The notes below the pieces were generated by a model, which saw only the letters and a program-made list of their open reading frames with translations, did no database searches and was not told where the DNA came from. Positions 1-10,265 of a stretch of 64,000 nt of DNA are shown here, one piece after another. Positions within the stretch are counted from its first letter, which is position 1; every line of letters begins with the position of its first letter. The position numbers were made by a program, and so were the translations under genes. Source of the DNA: Microtetraspora sp. NBRC 16547 (GTDB lineage: Bacteria > Actinomycetota > Actinomycetes > Streptosporangiales > Streptosporangiaceae); assembly GCF_030268965.1 (NCBI RefSeq), contig NZ_BSSE01000003.1, forward strand, positions 186,001 to 250,000, in the 5' to 3' direction.

Positions 1-966
1 CGCGAAACCGGCCCGGTCCAGCTCGGCCAGCAACGCCTCGCCTTCCACGTAAAGACACGAAAAGGTGACAATATGCGGCAGCCGCAGAAGCGGATCGCCG
101 ACCACCTCCACGTCCGGCACCAGGCGCGGCACCTCCGTCCTGATGCGATCGACCAGGGCGGACAGCCGCGTGCTCTCCGAGATCTCTTCAGTGGCCTCCC
201 CAGCGGCGTTCTCCGCGGCCCTGGCGCGCAGCGCCGCCGCCGCGGCCACGATCGCCGGGATGTTCTCGAAACCGGGCACGCGGCGCCGTTCCCGCTCGTC
301 CTGCGGGTACGGCGACCGCCAGCGGGTCCCCTTCCGCACCGCCAGCACGCCGACGCCCGCCGGGCCGCCCCACTTGTGCGCGCTCGCCGTCAGCACGGAC
401 CAGCCGTGGGGGAGCGGGAGCCGACCGGCGGACTGGGCCGCGTCCACCAGCAGCGGCACCCCGGCCTCCTGGCAGGCCGCGGCGGCCTCCTCGACCGGTT
501 GGAGCGTCCCCACCTCGTGGTTGGCCGTCTGCAGGCAGGCCAGGGCCGTACCGGGGGCGGAGACGGCCTCGGCGAACGCCCCGGCGTCCACCCGGCCCGT
601 ACGGCTCACGCCCACGATCTCCACGGTGCCGCCCTCGCGCTCATGGGTCTCGGCGGAGTGCAGGACGCTGGAGTGCTCAACGGCGCCGACCACCAGATGA
701 CGGCCGGTCCGTCTGCGCCCGTTCAGCGTGCCGAGCACGCCGAGATGAACCGCCTGGGTGCCCGACGAGGTGAACACGACCTCGTCGGGGCGGGCGCCGA
801 GCACGTCCGCCACGTCGGCCCGGGCCTGCTCAAGGAGCATCTGCGCCCGTCGGGCGTGGCCGTACAGACGGGCCGGATCGGCCCAGCCGGAGTCGAGGGC
901 GGCCAGGAGCGCGTCCCTCGCCGCGGGGTGAAGGGGTTCGGTCGAGGCCGCGTCCAGATACACCAC
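1..966 (-). CDS. Cysteine desulfurase / class V aminotransferase (3' end cut off)
   Basis: The reverse strand reads from a GTG pair at 966/963 into VVYLDAASTEPLHPAARDAL and continues to the window edge, so the C-terminus is missing. It is a PLP-dependent fold-type I enzyme of the NifS/IscS kind that takes sulfur from cysteine for Fe-S clusters and thio-modifications. Visible family marks are the N-terminal YLDAAST, the cofactor-pocket ANHEVGTLQP segment, the aspartate of VDAAQSAGR and the Schiff-base lysine in SAHKWGGP. The active-site cysteine loop may be the late FSCLYVEGEALL segment. It diverges from ctaC across 187 bp. The family is clear; whether it serves Isc, tRNA thiolation or another sulfur acceptor is not. 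Confidence 0.88.
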   Translation of the reverse strand, partial: MVYLDAASTEPLHPAARDALLAALDSGWADPARLYGHARRAQMLLEQARADVADVLGARPDEVVFTSSGTQAVHLGVLGTLNGRRRTGRHLVVGAVEHSSVLHSAETHEREGGTVEIVGVSRTGRVDAGAFAEAVSAPGTALACLQTANHEVGTLQPVEEAAAACQEAGVPLLVDAAQSAGRLPLPHGWSVLTASAHKWGGPAGVGVLAVRKGTRWRSPYPQDERERRRVPGFENIPAIVAAAAALRARAAENAAGEATEEISESTRLSALVDRIRTEVPRLVPDVEVVGDPLLRLPHIVTFSCLYVEGEALLAELDRAGFA

Positions 967-1153
967 AGTTAGGACATTAACGGGGGCTGCTCAGAGGGGC
1001 GGTGCCGGTCCGCGCTAATGTGTCCCCCAGCGTGAACTCAATCAAGTAAAGAGGTGACCGGTGCGAAGCCGCACGGGTCCCTAGTGAACGTGCAAGTTGG
1101 AAGATTCGCCCAGGAGAGGGACTCTTGGGCTTCACCTGTGGGGTAGGCAATCC

Positions 1154-1984
1154 GTGAGTCCGACCCGCCGTACGACACGGCGACCGTTGGCCCGCCGCCG
1201 GTTGCCACGCGTCGCCGCTCTGGCGGTGCTCGTGGCGTCCGCGACGGCGTGTAGCGCCCAGGCGACTGAACAGTGGTCTCGTGGCGGCATGCCAGAAGGC
1301 GCCACCGAGCAGGCGCACCTTACCCAGAACCTCTGGAACGGGGCCTGGATCGCGGCTCTGGCCACCGGCATCATCGTGTGGGGCCTGATCCTCTGGACGT
1401 GCGCGTTCCACCGCAAGAAGAAGAACTCGCCGGACCAGCTGCCGCCTCAGGTGCGGTACAACCTGCCGATCGAGATCCTCTACACCGTGGTGCCCATCAT
1501 CATGGTCTCGGTCTTCTTCTACTTCACCGCCCGTGACGAGACCGAGATCATGAGGGTCTCCGGGAACGCCCCGGTGAAGGTCAAGGTCGACGGCTACCAG
1601 TGGAGCTGGCGCTTCACCACCGAGTACGAGGGCAAGACCGTCAAGGTCGACGGCATGCCGGTCGACCTGGCGAAGCAGAGCGTGGAGAACCCCGAGGGCC
1701 CGCAGCTCGTGCTGCCGACGGGTGCCGAGGTCGAGTTCGACCTCCACTCGCCCGACGTCATCCACTCGTTCTGGGTGCCGGCCTTCCTGTTCAAGCAGGA
1801 CGTGTTCCCCGGCCAGGTGCACAACAAGTTCCAGATCAAGACGCTGAACCGCCCGGGCGTCTTCGTCGGACGGTGCGCTGAGCTTTGCGGCGTCGACCAC
1901 AGCAAGATGCTGTTCTCGGTGAAGCTCGTACCGCAGGCGGAGTTCGACCAGTACATCCAGAGCCAGGCGGGGAGTGCACAGTGA
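1154..1984 (+). CDS. ctaC: Cytochrome c oxidase subunit II
   Basis: Subunit II of the aa3 oxidase, which receives electrons through CuA at the outer face of the membrane. I start at GTG 1154, preceded by GGGGTAGG; it gives a basic lipoprotein signal ending in a VASATAC lipobox. An upstream in-frame TTG at 1097 would only add a non-signal extension. Two membrane helices follow ([19 protein letters not shown] and [19 protein letters not shown]), then a cupredoxin domain with DVIHSFW and the CuA cluster [12 protein letters not shown]. It overlaps ctaD by GTGA, so translation is probably coupled. 276 residues, a normal length. Confidence 0.95.
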   Translation: MSPTRRTTRRPLARRRLPRVAALAVLVASATACSAQATEQWSRGGMPEGATEQAHLTQNLWNGAWIAALATGIIVWGLILWTCAFHRKKKNSPDQLPPQVRYNLPIEILYTVVPIIMVSVFFYFTARDETEIMRVSGNAPVKVKVDGYQWSWRFTTEYEGKTVKVDGMPVDLAKQSVENPEGPQLVLPTGAEVEFDLHSPDVIHSFWVPAFLFKQDVFPGQVHNKFQIKTLNRPGVFVGRCAELCGVDHSKMLFSVKLVPQAEFDQYIQSQAGSAQ

Positions 1985-3639
1985 CCGCCATCCAGCAACC
2001 CGCCATCGTGGCCCGGCCGTACACCAAGGGCTCGGCCGTCGCCCGGTGGCTTTCCTCCACCGACCACAAGGTGATCGGGCACCTGTACCTGATCACGTCC
2101 TTCGTGTTCTTCCTGATCGGCGGCGTCATGGCGCTGGTCATGCGCGCCGAGCTCGCCGCTCCGGGCCTGCAGTTCGTGACGAACGAGCAGTTCAACCAGC
2201 TGTTCACGATGCACGGCACGATCATGCTGCTGATGTTCGCGACGCCGCTGTTCGCCGGTTTCGCCAACGCGATCATGCCGTTGCAGATCGGCGCGCCCGA
2301 CGTGGCCTTCCCCCGGCTGAACATGGTGAGCTACTGGCTCTACCTGTTCGGCAGCACCATCGCGGTGGCGGGCTTCATCACCCCCGGCGGCGCCGCCGCC
2401 TTCGGATGGACGGCCTACGCGCCGTTGTCCAACGCGGTGACCTCGCCCGGCATCGGCGGCGACATGTGGATCATGGGTCTGGCGCTGTCCGGACTCGGCA
2501 CGATCCTCGGCTCGGTGAACTTCATCACCACGATCATCACCATGCGCGCGCCCGGCATGACCATGTTCCGGATGCCGATGTTCACCTGGAACATCCTGCT
2601 CACCAGCATCCTGGTGCTGCTGGCCTTCCCGGTCCTCGCGGCAGCGCTGCTGGCCCTGGAGGCAGACCGTAAGCTCGGCGCCCACATCTTCGACTCCGCG
2701 ACCGGCGGCGCGATCCTGTGGCAGCACCTGTTCTGGTTCTTCGGGCACCCCGAGGTCTACATCATCGCGCTGCCGTTCTTCGGCATCATCACCGAGGTCA
2801 TCCCGGTGTTCAGCCGCAAGCCGATCTTCGGCTACATCGGCCTGGTCGGCGCGACGATCGCGATCGCGGGCCTGTCGATCACCGTGTGGGCGCACCACAT
2901 GTTCGTGACCGGCCAGGTGCTCCTGCCGTTCTTCTCCTTCATGACGTTCCTCATCGCGGTGCCAACCGGTGTGAAGTTCTTCAACTGGATCGGCACGATG
3001 TGGCGCGGCCATCTGACGTTCGAGTCGCCGATGCTGTTCGCGGTGGGCTTCCTGGTGACGTTCCTCTTCGGTGGTCTCACCGGCGTCATCCTGGCGTCGC
3101 CGCCGCTGGACTTCCACATCAGCGACACCTACTTCGTCGTCGCCCACTTCCACTACGTGATCTTCGGCACCGTGGTGTTCGCGATGTTCTCGGGCTTCTA
3201 CTTCTGGTGGCCCAAGTTCACCGGGCGGATGTTGAACGACCGGCTCGGCAAGGTCCACTTCTGGCTCACGTTCTTCGGCTTCCACCTGACCTTCCTGGTG
3301 CAGCACTGGCTGGGTGTCATCGGCTTCCCCCGGCGCTACGCCGACTACGCCGCGGTGGACGGCTTCACCGACCTGAACCTCATCTCGTCGGTGGGCGCGT
3401 TCCTTCTCGGCGCCTCGCTCCTGCCGTTCTTCTACAACGTGTGGATCACCTGGAAGAAGGCTCCGAAGGTCACCGTCGACGACCCGTGGGGTTACTGCGG
3501 TTCGCTTGAGTGGGCGACCTCCTGCCCGCCGCCGCGGCACAACTTCAAGTCGCTGCCGCGTATCCGGTCCGAGCGGCCGGCGTTCGACATCAAGTACCCG
3601 CACCTTTCCGCGAAGCCTGCTCTGGAGGAAAGCCGATGA
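1981..3639 (+). CDS. ctaD: Cytochrome c oxidase subunit I
   Basis: Catalytic haem-copper subunit of the aa3 oxidase, reducing O2 and pumping protons. The start is GTG 1981 inside the ctaC stop (GTGA overlap), giving 552 residues beginning [17 protein letters not shown]. About twelve hydrophobic segments are evident. Diagnostic motifs are the binuclear centre [11 protein letters not shown] with its cross-linked His-Tyr pair, the CuB histidine pair in VWAHHMF, and [12 protein letters not shown] carrying haem histidines. No key residue is missing. It is followed directly by ctaF with an ATGA overlap, so ctaC-ctaD-ctaF is one transcription unit. Confidence 0.97.
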   Translation: MTAIQQPAIVARPYTKGSAVARWLSSTDHKVIGHLYLITSFVFFLIGGVMALVMRAELAAPGLQFVTNEQFNQLFTMHGTIMLLMFATPLFAGFANAIMPLQIGAPDVAFPRLNMVSYWLYLFGSTIAVAGFITPGGAAAFGWTAYAPLSNAVTSPGIGGDMWIMGLALSGLGTILGSVNFITTIITMRAPGMTMFRMPMFTWNILLTSILVLLAFPVLAAALLALEADRKLGAHIFDSATGGAILWQHLFWFFGHPEVYIIALPFFGIITEVIPVFSRKPIFGYIGLVGATIAIAGLSITVWAHHMFVTGQVLLPFFSFMTFLIAVPTGVKFFNWIGTMWRGHLTFESPMLFAVGFLVTFLFGGLTGVILASPPLDFHISDTYFVVAHFHYVIFGTVVFAMFSGFYFWWPKFTGRMLNDRLGKVHFWLTFFGFHLTFLVQHWLGVIGFPRRYADYAAVDGFTDLNLISSVGAFLLGASLLPFFYNVWITWKKAPKVTVDDPWGYCGSLEWATSCPPPRHNFKSLPRIRSERPAFDIKYPHLSAKPALEESR

Positions 3640-4031
3640 AGATCCAGGGATGGATGTTCGTGCTGTGCGGCCTCTTCTTCGCCGCCGTGGACCTGGTGTA
3701 CTGGTTCTGGTCCAAGGAGCCGACCGGCACCGCCGTGCTGGCCATATCCGTCGGCCTCGCCCTCATGATCGGCTACTACCTGCTGTTCACGGCGCGCCGC
3801 GTCGGTGATCAGCCGGAGGACAACAAGGAAGCCGAGATCAGCGACGGCGCCGGGGAGCTCGGCTTCTACAGCCCGCACAGCTGGTGGCCGCTGTTCGTCT
3901 GCCTCTCCGCCGCGCTGGCGTTCTTCGGCTTCGCCGTCGGCATGTGGCTGTTCCTGATCGGCCTCTTCTGCGTCGTGATGAGCACGATCGGTTTCGTGTT
4001 CCAGTACTACCGGGGTCACTTCTCGCACTGA
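3636..4031 (+). CDS. ctaF: Cytochrome c oxidase subunit IV (actinobacterial)
   Basis: Small structural subunit found in actinobacterial bcc-aa3 supercomplexes. ATG 3636 overlaps the ctaD stop (ATGA) and has GGAGG about ten bases upstream. The 131-residue product has four hydrophobic helices ([57 protein letters not shown] and [19 protein letters not shown]) and ends [10 protein letters not shown], which matches the CtaF family in size and shape. It supports assembly and does not bind haem. The gene ends just before a strong hairpin. Confidence 0.93.
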   Translation: MKIQGWMFVLCGLFFAAVDLVYWFWSKEPTGTAVLAISVGLALMIGYYLLFTARRVGDQPEDNKEAEISDGAGELGFYSPHSWWPLFVCLSAALAFFGFAVGMWLFLIGLFCVVMSTIGFVFQYYRGHFSH

Positions 4032-4046
4032 CCGGGAACGTCCTCC

Positions 4047-4084
4047 GTCGCGGCCGGCCAACGATCATGTTGGCCGGCCGCGAC
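4047..4084 (+). terminator. Rho-independent-type terminator of ctaCDF
   Basis: Perfect 16-bp stem (arms 4047-4062 and 4069-4084) around a 6-base GATCAT loop, followed by GCTTTTCTTTG. It lies 16 bases past the ctaF stop and separates the oxidase operon from the transpeptidase gene. Confidence 0.9.
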
Positions 4085-4181
4085 GCTTTTCTTTGCCAGC
4101 TGTCATCCCTGGCCTGAGCACGGACCCACCGTAATCGGGTACTAACCCCATGCAAGTGGTACGTGGCCGGGGGGAGACCAA

Positions 4182-5360
4182 ATGCGAGCTGGTGCTGGGG
4201 TACTTGCCCTGCTGATGGCGACCGGATGTACCGCCGCGGCGGCTGAACGCGAGCAGGAGGCCGCCGCCGCGCCCGCGACGGCGGTGGGCATCACGCCGGA
4301 GAACGGGGCTCAGGGCCTCGTTCCAGAGCTGCCGATCATGGTGACGGCCGCCGGCGGGACGCTGAAGAGCGTCACCGTCGAGGCGACGGGGAAGCGGGTC
4401 GAGGGGATGTTCAGCGCCGACCGGACCAGGTGGCGCAGCGCGCGGCCGATGACGCCGGGCACCGACTACACCGTGACCGCCGTGGCGATCAACCGGGCCG
4501 GCAAGACGACCGAGACCAGGAGCGCCTTCTCCACGCTGAAGGCGGCCAAGTCCTTCGACGTCCAGACCATCCTGCCGAACAAGGACCTGACCGGCCTGAC
4601 CGTCGGCATCGGCATGCCGATCATGATCACGTTCGACCACGACGTCACCGACCGGGTCTCGATCGAGAAGAACCTGCAGGTGCAGGCGTCCAAGCCGGTC
4701 CAGGGCGCGTGGCACTGGTTCGACAACCGCCACGTGTCGTTCCGGCCCAAGGAATACTGGCCGGCCCACACGAAGGTCCGGCTCGTCGCCCGGCTCGCCG
4801 GCGTACGCGGCGGCGACGGGATGTACGGCGCGAAGGACTACGTCCGCGACTTCACCATCGGCCGCTCCCAGATCAGCCACGGCGACACCGGAACGCACTA
4901 CATGAAGGTGGTGCGCGACGGGAAGGTCATCCGGAACATGCCCATCAGCGCCGGCATGGGCGGTGCGATGAAGTACTACACGACCTCGGGCGTCCATCTC
5001 GCCATGGACCGCGAGCTCGTCACCGTCATGACCTCGCCCGGGATCGGCCCCGGCAGCCCCGGCTACTACCAGACCACCGTCTACGACACCGTACGGATCT
5101 CCGACACGGGGGAGTACGTGCACGGCGCCCCGTGGTCGGTGGGAGACCAGGGCAACTCCAACGTGAGCCACGGCTGCGTCAACATCAGCCCCGCGAACGC
5201 GAAGTGGTTCAGGATCAACACCCTGATCGGCGACCCCATCATCATCAGCGGATCGCCGCGGCCGCTCGACCCGACGAACGGCTGGGGCCACTGGCAGGAG
5301 TCCTGGAAGCAGTGGCTCAAGTGGAGCAGGCTCCGCGGCGCCAGCACCGAGCCGCTCTGA
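4182..5360 (+). CDS. Lipoprotein L,D-transpeptidase (Ig-like + YkuD)
   Basis: Cell-wall cross-linking enzyme that makes 3-3 peptide bridges, acting outside the membrane. ATG 4182 follows GGGGGGAG. Residues 1-17 form a lipoprotein signal with lipobox LMATGC. Two Ig-like stretches (about 35-130 and 130-235, the second starting with KSFDVQTILPNKDLTG) precede the YkuD domain, whose catalytic motif is SNVSHGCVNIS near residue 328. The upstream histidine in SGVHLAMDRE is also conserved. The C-terminal tail (WGHWQESWKQWLKWS) is Trp-rich, as in mycobacterial LdtMt2-type enzymes. 392 residues, complete. Placement after the oxidase operon looks incidental because a terminator lies between them. Confidence 0.94.
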   Translation: MRAGAGVLALLMATGCTAAAAEREQEAAAAPATAVGITPENGAQGLVPELPIMVTAAGGTLKSVTVEATGKRVEGMFSADRTRWRSARPMTPGTDYTVTAVAINRAGKTTETRSAFSTLKAAKSFDVQTILPNKDLTGLTVGIGMPIMITFDHDVTDRVSIEKNLQVQASKPVQGAWHWFDNRHVSFRPKEYWPAHTKVRLVARLAGVRGGDGMYGAKDYVRDFTIGRSQISHGDTGTHYMKVVRDGKVIRNMPISAGMGGAMKYYTTSGVHLAMDRELVTVMTSPGIGPGSPGYYQTTVYDTVRISDTGEYVHGAPWSVGDQGNSNVSHGCVNISPANAKWFRINTLIGDPIIISGSPRPLDPTNGWGHWQESWKQWLKWSRLRGASTEPL

Positions 5361-5383
5361 CGGCCTCTCCGCGCCGCTGACCA

Positions 5384-5416
5384 CGGCTCGCGTCCCACTT
5401 GTGGGGACGCGAGCCG
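5384..5416 (+). terminator. Hairpin after the transpeptidase gene
   Basis: Arms 5384-5396 and 5404-5416 pair over 13 bp around a 7-base loop, starting 23 bases past the stop codon. There is no strong T run; it resembles the tract-less hairpins common in actinomycetes. Confidence 0.7.
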
Positions 5417-5462
5417 TTCGCCGTCTCGGAGGATCTGAGGGCCGTCCACGGCGGGAGAAGCG

Positions 5463-5498
5463 AAACGGCCCGGGTGGGAATCCCCACCCGGGCCGTTT
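5463..5498 (-). terminator. Hairpin at the end of the ctaE-qcrCAB operon
   Basis: Perfect 16-bp inverted repeat (5463-5478 and 5483-5498) with a 4-base loop, 18 bases beyond the qcrB stop on the minus strand. The A-rich outer ends give a short T run in either direction, so it may act for both converging units. Confidence 0.85.
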
Positions 5499-5516
5499 GC
5501 GTATGAGTCAGTCGAC

Positions 5517-7142
5517 TCAGTGAACTTCCTTGCGCTCCCCGGCGCCGACGGCGGCGTGCTCCTCGCCGTGGGCCTCCTCGAGAGGAATGTGGTCCGTGCC
5601 GTACGCCTTGCTCATCTTGGCGCGGAGCCTGCCGAGGAGAGAACGGGCGCCCTTGGGCGGGACCCCCTCCTTGTCGGCTCCGCTCTCGATGACCGGGATC
5701 TCCTTCTTGCCGCGCATGTGCGCCAGGATGTCGTCCGAGGTCGGCGTGTGCACCTCGATGTACTCGCCGTTCGGCATCCGCTTGATGACGCCGGACTCGA
5801 CACCGTGGGACACGATCTCGGCGTCCTTGCGCTGGAGGCCGATGCAGATCCGGTAGGTGACGATGTAGGCGATCAGCGGGCCGAGGAAGACCGCGATGCG
5901 ACCGAAGATCGTCGTCTCGTACAGGCCGATGTGGAAGTTGGCCGAGATCTCGTCGTTCGCGCCCAGCAGCCACAGGACGCCATAGAAGGTGATCGCCGCC
6001 ATGCCGATCGAGGTCCGGTGCGGGTTGTTGCGCGGCCGGTCGACGATGTGGTGCTCGCGACGGTCGCCGGTCACCCACTGTTCCAGGAACGGATACAGCG
6101 CCAGGCCGGTCATGATGATGCCCAGCGGTAGCAGCGCCGGGATCAGCACACTGAGCGGGATCGTGCCTCCGGACGTGCCGAAGAGGTTGATCTCCCACGC
6201 GGGCATCAGGCGCAGGGATCCTTCGAGGAAGCCCATGTACCAGTCGGGCTGGGAGCCCGCCGAGATGTCCGCCGGTGTATACGGTCCGAACAGCCAGATC
6301 GGGTTGATCTGGGCGAAGGTGCCCAGGCCCGCCAGGACCGCGAAGGTGAACAGGAAGTACGCGCCCGCCTTGGCCATGAAGGCCGGGTAGAACGGAGCGC
6401 CGACCACGTTCTTCTCGGTGCGGCCCTTGCCCGGCATCTGGGTGTGCTTCTGCACCCACATGAGGATCATGTGGGCGGTGATGAGCGCCAGCAGGATGCC
6501 CGGGATGAGCAGGATGTGCAGCGTGAAGAAGCGCGAAATGATGTCCTCACCGGGGTATTCGCCACCGAAGAGGAAGAACTGGATGTACGTGCCGATCAGC
6601 GGGATCGACAGGATGACACCCTGGGTGATCCGCAGACCGGCGCCGGACAGCAGGTCGTCAGGCAGCGAATAACCGGTGAGACCCTCGAACAGGGCGAGGG
6701 ACAGCAGGCCGATGCCGATCAGCCAGTTCAGCTCGCGCGGCTTGCGGTATGCCCCCGTGAAGAACACGCGGAGCATGTGCACCACCATGCCGGCGATGAA
6801 CAGCAGGGCCGCCCAGTGGTGGATCTGCCGGATGAGCAGGCCACCGCGCACGTCGAAGCTGATGTTCAGCGCCGAGGCGTACGCCTCGGACATCATGACG
6901 CCCTTGAGCGGCTCGTACGACCCGTTGTACATCACCTCGCCCATGGTGGGCCTGAACCAGAAGGTCAGGAACGTACCGGTGAGCAGCAGAATGATGAACG
7001 AGTAGAGCGCGATCTCGCCCAGCAGGAACGACCAGTGGTCGGGGAACATCTTCCGCAGGTTGCGCTTGAGGAAGCTGCCCGCGCCCAGGCGGTCGTCGAG
7101 GAAGGTCGAGACGCCGGCGATTGCCTTGGGAGGAGTGTCCAT
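5517..7142 (-). CDS. qcrB: Cytochrome bc1 complex cytochrome b subunit
   Basis: Membrane quinol-oxidising subunit of complex III, holding two b haems. 541 residues, with ATG 7142 overlapping the qcrA stop by one base (TAATG). Haem-ligand histidines sit in RQIHHWAALLFIAGMVVHMLR and in FTLHILLIPGILLALITAHM. The quinol-site motif appears here as PDWYMGF (PEW-like region) after AGSQ. The long hydrophilic C-terminal tail (roughly residues 430-541, Lys/Glu-rich) is typical of actinobacterial QcrB. It is the last gene of the operon. Confidence 0.96.
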   Translation of the reverse strand: MDTPPKAIAGVSTFLDDRLGAGSFLKRNLRKMFPDHWSFLLGEIALYSFIILLLTGTFLTFWFRPTMGEVMYNGSYEPLKGVMMSEAYASALNISFDVRGGLLIRQIHHWAALLFIAGMVVHMLRVFFTGAYRKPRELNWLIGIGLLSLALFEGLTGYSLPDDLLSGAGLRITQGVILSIPLIGTYIQFFLFGGEYPGEDIISRFFTLHILLIPGILLALITAHMILMWVQKHTQMPGKGRTEKNVVGAPFYPAFMAKAGAYFLFTFAVLAGLGTFAQINPIWLFGPYTPADISAGSQPDWYMGFLEGSLRLMPAWEINLFGTSGGTIPLSVLIPALLPLGIIMTGLALYPFLEQWVTGDRREHHIVDRPRNNPHRTSIGMAAITFYGVLWLLGANDEISANFHIGLYETTIFGRIAVFLGPLIAYIVTYRICIGLQRKDAEIVSHGVESGVIKRMPNGEYIEVHTPTSDDILAHMRGKKEIPVIESGADKEGVPPKGARSLLGRLRAKMSKAYGTDHIPLEEAHGEEHAAVGAGERKEVH

Positions 7143-8227
7143 TACGCCTTCTCCGCCTTCTGCCTAGCTTCCGCCTCCGCGTCCCCGCGCTCCCAGAAGC
7201 TGGGCCCGACGGGCACGTTGAAGTCGGCCTTGGCGATGAGGAAGCCCTCGTCGTCGATCCCGATCGGGAGCTGCGGCAGCGGCCGGGCCGCGGGACCGAA
7301 GACGACCTTGGCGCCGTCGGCGGCGTCGAAGGTCGACTGGTGGCACGGGCAGAGGATGTGATGGGTCGTCTGCTCGTACAGCGCCGCCGGGCAGCCCACG
7401 TGAGTGCAGATCTTCGAGTAGGCGACGATGCCGTCGTGCGTCCAGTTCAGGTTCGTGCCGGACTTGATCTCCTCCGGACGGAACTTGAGCAGGATCAGCG
7501 TGGCCTTGGCCAGGGCGTTGAGGTCGTGCTCGTAGCCCTCGGGGACCACCGACAGGATACCGCCGGGCGAGTTGAAGTCGGCGGCGCGGATCGGCTGGCC
7601 GGTGCCCTCGGTGATGAGGCGGCGCGGCTTGCCGGTCTTGGTGGGCTCGCCCCACACCGTGTGCCGGAGCTTGGTGCCCGGCAGCGGGCCGAGGTCCTTC
7701 AGCAGCACGAGAGGGGCCAAGCCCAGGGGAGCCGCGGCCAGCAGCAGCGTCCGGCGCAGCAGCTTGTGCTTGACGAAGCCGCTCTCGTCGGCGCCCGCCA
7801 GGAACGTCTCCTTGACGGACTCACGGGTCTCGGTGTCGGAGGCCATCGGGTGGCGCTCCTGGACCATCGTGTACTTCGGCATGATCCGGCGCACCCACGT
7901 CGTGATGCCGGCCGCCAGCGAAAGCAGCGCGAGGGTGAGCGTGCCGCCGAGCGCGAAGTTGGACGTCGACGTCTTGTCGATCGTCCCGACCTGGAAGGCG
8001 ACGTACGAGACGATGAACCCGACGCCCGCGAGGAAGGCGATCGTGAAGAGCAGCGCGACCGTCTTCTCGGCCTTGCGGGCGCTCACCGGGTCCTGGTACT
8101 GCACGCCCGGCAGGGCGGCGGGCTCGTGGACGGTCTCGTCCTTGAGAACGGCCTCCGTGGGAGGCGGCGTGCCGATGACGCGCTTCGGCACGCGATCCTC
8201 GGGCTGGTCGATGGTGTTGTCTGTCAT
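7142..8227 (-). CDS. qcrA: Cytochrome bc1 complex Rieske iron-sulfur subunit
   Basis: Rieske [2Fe-2S] subunit carrying electrons from quinol to cytochrome cc. I start at ATG 8227 ([16 protein letters not shown]), which overlaps the qcrC stop as ATGA. 361 residues. Actinobacterial type: a long N-terminus with three membrane helices (about residues 60-80, 95-115 and 190-210) before the Rieske fold. The cluster motifs are CTHVGCPAALYEQ and CPCHQSTFD. No ligand is missing. Confidence 0.96.
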   Translation of the reverse strand: MTDNTIDQPEDRVPKRVIGTPPPTEAVLKDETVHEPAALPGVQYQDPVSARKAEKTVALLFTIAFLAGVGFIVSYVAFQVGTIDKTSTSNFALGGTLTLALLSLAAGITTWVRRIMPKYTMVQERHPMASDTETRESVKETFLAGADESGFVKHKLLRRTLLLAAAPLGLAPLVLLKDLGPLPGTKLRHTVWGEPTKTGKPRRLITEGTGQPIRAADFNSPGGILSVVPEGYEHDLNALAKATLILLKFRPEEIKSGTNLNWTHDGIVAYSKICTHVGCPAALYEQTTHHILCPCHQSTFDAADGAKVVFGPAARPLPQLPIGIDDEGFLIAKADFNVPVGPSFWERGDAEAEARQKAEKA

Positions 8228-9057
8228 GAATGCGCCTGTCGCTTCTTCGCGGTGATCCAGATGGCGGCGAGGACCAGCAGGCTGATGCCGGCGATCCAGG
8301 CCACCAGGCCCTCGGTCACCGGACCGATACGGCCGAGACTGGCACCGCCCGGGTCCACCTGGCTGCGGACGCTGGTGATGTACGCGATCATGTCCCGCTT
8401 CTGCTCGGGAGTGATCACTGAGTCGTTGAAGACGGGCATCGCCTGCGGACCCGTGGCCATCGCCTCGTAGATCTGCGTCGGCGACGACTCGTGCAGCGGC
8501 GGAGCGTACTTGCCGTAGGTCAGCGCGCCGCCGGCGCCGACGAAGTTGTGGCACTGGATGCAGTTCGCGCGGAACAGCTCGCCACCCTTCGCCGGGTCAC
8601 CCTTGGCCGGGTCGACCTGCTCGGCCGTCGGCCTGGTCGGGCCGCCGCCCAGTGACTGGACGTACGCCGCGAGCTGGTCGATGGCCTGCGGGGTCACCCA
8701 CTCGTCGAGGGGCTTGCGCGGAGCCTGGGCCCCCGGGTCGGCCGCAGGCATGCGCCCGCTGCTCACCTGGAAGTCCACGGCCGCCGCGCCCACGCCCACC
8801 AGGGTGGGGCCGGACTTGGTGCCCTCGGCGTTCAGCCCGTGACAGCTGGCGCAGTGGGCCACGAAGAGGCTCTTGCCCTGCGCCACGTCGTCGGCCTTGC
8901 CGGACGCGACTGCCGCGTCCGCGGTGCTGCCGGTCGGCGCGGCGAGTGCGTATCCTCCGCCGAGGAGGCCCAGCGCGAGCGCCACAACGGCAAAACGCGC
9001 GAGGGGATGCCGCCGTCGCGCGGTGATGGAGTTCACCGATCTCCCCGTTCCGATCAT
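8224..9057 (-). CDS. qcrC: Cytochrome bc1 complex dihaem cytochrome c subunit
   Basis: Cytochrome cc subunit that hands electrons directly to the aa3 oxidase, replacing a soluble cytochrome c. 277 residues from ATG 9057, which overlaps the ctaE stop (ATGA). An N-terminal signal/anchor ([19 protein letters not shown]) is followed by two haem-c sites, CASCH and CIQCH, and one C-terminal membrane helix ([20 protein letters not shown]). This is the usual actinobacterial architecture. Confidence 0.96.
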   Translation of the reverse strand: MIGTGRSVNSITARRRHPLARFAVVALALGLLGGGYALAAPTGSTADAAVASGKADDVAQGKSLFVAHCASCHGLNAEGTKSGPTLVGVGAAAVDFQVSSGRMPAADPGAQAPRKPLDEWVTPQAIDQLAAYVQSLGGGPTRPTAEQVDPAKGDPAKGGELFRANCIQCHNFVGAGGALTYGKYAPPLHESSPTQIYEAMATGPQAMPVFNDSVITPEQKRDMIAYITSVRSQVDPGGASLGRIGPVTEGLVAWIAGISLLVLAAIWITAKKRQAHS

Positions 9058-9671
9058 TTGATGATGTAGATGGTCGCGAAAAGGCCGATCCAGACCACGT
9101 CGACGAAGTGCCAGTAGTAAGACACGACGATCGCGCTGGTCGCCTGCTCATGGGTGAAGCGCTTCGCGGCGTACGTGCGTCCCAGGATGAACAGGAACGC
9201 GATCAGTCCACCCGTCACGTGCAGACCGTGGAAGCCTGTGGTCAGGAAGAACACCGAGCCGTAGGCGGTGGAGGCGAGGGTCACGCCCTCCTCCACCAGG
9301 ACGCGGTACTCGTTCAGCTGGCCCGCGACGAAGATCGCGCCCAAGATGAAGCTGAAGATGTACCAGAACCTGAGCTTCTTGACCTGGCCCTTTTCCGCGG
9401 CCCATACACCGAACTGGCACGTCACGCTGGACAGAACCAGGATGATCGTGTTCGCCGTGGCATACGGGATGTCGAGATGGGCGTCCGGCCAGGGTTTGCC
9501 CTGGCCGAGGCTGACCGACCGGATGGTGAAGTACATCGCGAACAGCGCCGCGAAGAACATGAGCTCAGAGGACAGCCAAACGATGGTCCCGACCTGGACG
9601 AGGTTCGGCCTGCGGGACCCGTACGGTGTCGTCGTCGTTGTAATTGCGGATGCTGTCGCCACGGGCAGCAT
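9054..9671 (-). CDS. ctaE: Cytochrome c oxidase subunit III
   Basis: Subunit III of the aa3 oxidase; five to six membrane helices, stabilising the proton-pumping core. I choose ATG 9671 ([10 protein letters not shown]) because AGGAG lies about ten bases upstream and the length (205 residues) matches relatives. An upstream ATG at 9722 adds 17 residues without a clear ribosome site. Family marks are [33 protein letters not shown] and [22 protein letters not shown] at the end. It heads the ctaE-qcrC-qcrA-qcrB operon, so the oxidase genes are split over two units. Confidence 0.95.
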   Translation of the reverse strand: MLPVATASAITTTTTPYGSRRPNLVQVGTIVWLSSELMFFAALFAMYFTIRSVSLGQGKPWPDAHLDIPYATANTIILVLSSVTCQFGVWAAEKGQVKKLRFWYIFSFILGAIFVAGQLNEYRVLVEEGVTLASTAYGSVFFLTTGFHGLHVTGGLIAFLFILGRTYAAKRFTHEQATSAIVVSYYWHFVDVVWIGLFATIYIIK

Positions 9672-9834
9672 TATTGCGGCTCTCCTGGTCGGGTCGCCGC
9701 ACGGCCCCCCGTTAGAGGCCATTTGCTCGGTTTAGAACCGGAGAAGCGTGGCAGGAAGCCCTGGGCTGCGCGTCCGGCGCGTACGCCGGTAGCATCACGA
9801 TGACCATATCCCGCGATTCGACAGTGAGCGTGAC

Positions 9835-10251
9835 ATGAGGGTTCTCGTCTACAGCGACGACGCAGGCACTCGTGAGAAGGTGCGGCTGGCCATCGGGCGG
9901 CGTCCCGCCGCGGACGTGCCCCTCGTTGAGATCGTCGAGTGCGCCACACAGCCTGCCGTGATCAAGCACCTCGACTCCGGCGACATCGATGTCGCGGTTC
10001 TCGACGGCGAGGCCGCCCCGGCCGGAGGCATGGGCGTCAGCCGGCAGGCCAAGGACGAGGTGCACAACTGCCCGCCGATCCTGCTCATCATCGCGCGCAA
10101 GGACGACCGCTGGCTCGCCAACTGGTCCCGCGCCGACGCCGTGGTCGCCCAGCCGCTCGACCCCATGGCCGTTGCCGAGGCCGTCGCCGATCTCATGCGC
10201 CGGAGGCTGAGTCTGTCCGGATCGTCCCGCCCAACTCAGCCCGTCTCGTAA
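9835..10251 (+). CDS. Receiver-like (pseudo-receiver) protein
   Basis: 138-residue stand-alone domain with the alternating strand/helix pattern of a response-regulator receiver: acidic pair near residues 8-9 (YSDDAG), a candidate phospho-acceptor Asp57 ([11 protein letters not shown]), then a strand ILLIIAR. The lysine expected before the last loop is Gln106 ([10 protein letters not shown]), so phosphotransfer may not work and it is better called a pseudo-receiver. There is no output domain. It lies 14 bases before trpD and is probably co-transcribed. It diverges from ctaE. The function is unknown. Confidence 0.7.
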   Translation: MRVLVYSDDAGTREKVRLAIGRRPAADVPLVEIVECATQPAVIKHLDSGDIDVAVLDGEAAPAGGMGVSRQAKDEVHNCPPILLIIARKDDRWLANWSRADAVVAQPLDPMAVAEAVADLMRRRLSLSGSSRPTQPVS

Positions 10252-10265
10252 CGGAGCCTCTCCAT

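Noticed and set aside
1594-3603. 669-codon minus-strand frame antisense to ctaC/ctaD
   Set aside because: It is the GC-rich shadow of two certain oxidase genes; its product is Arg/Glu/His-rich low complexity with no domain and no ribosome site.
10252-10265. Trp leader attenuator before trpD
   Set aside because: Only 14 bases separate trpD from the preceding gene; no Trp-rich peptide or hairpin exists there.
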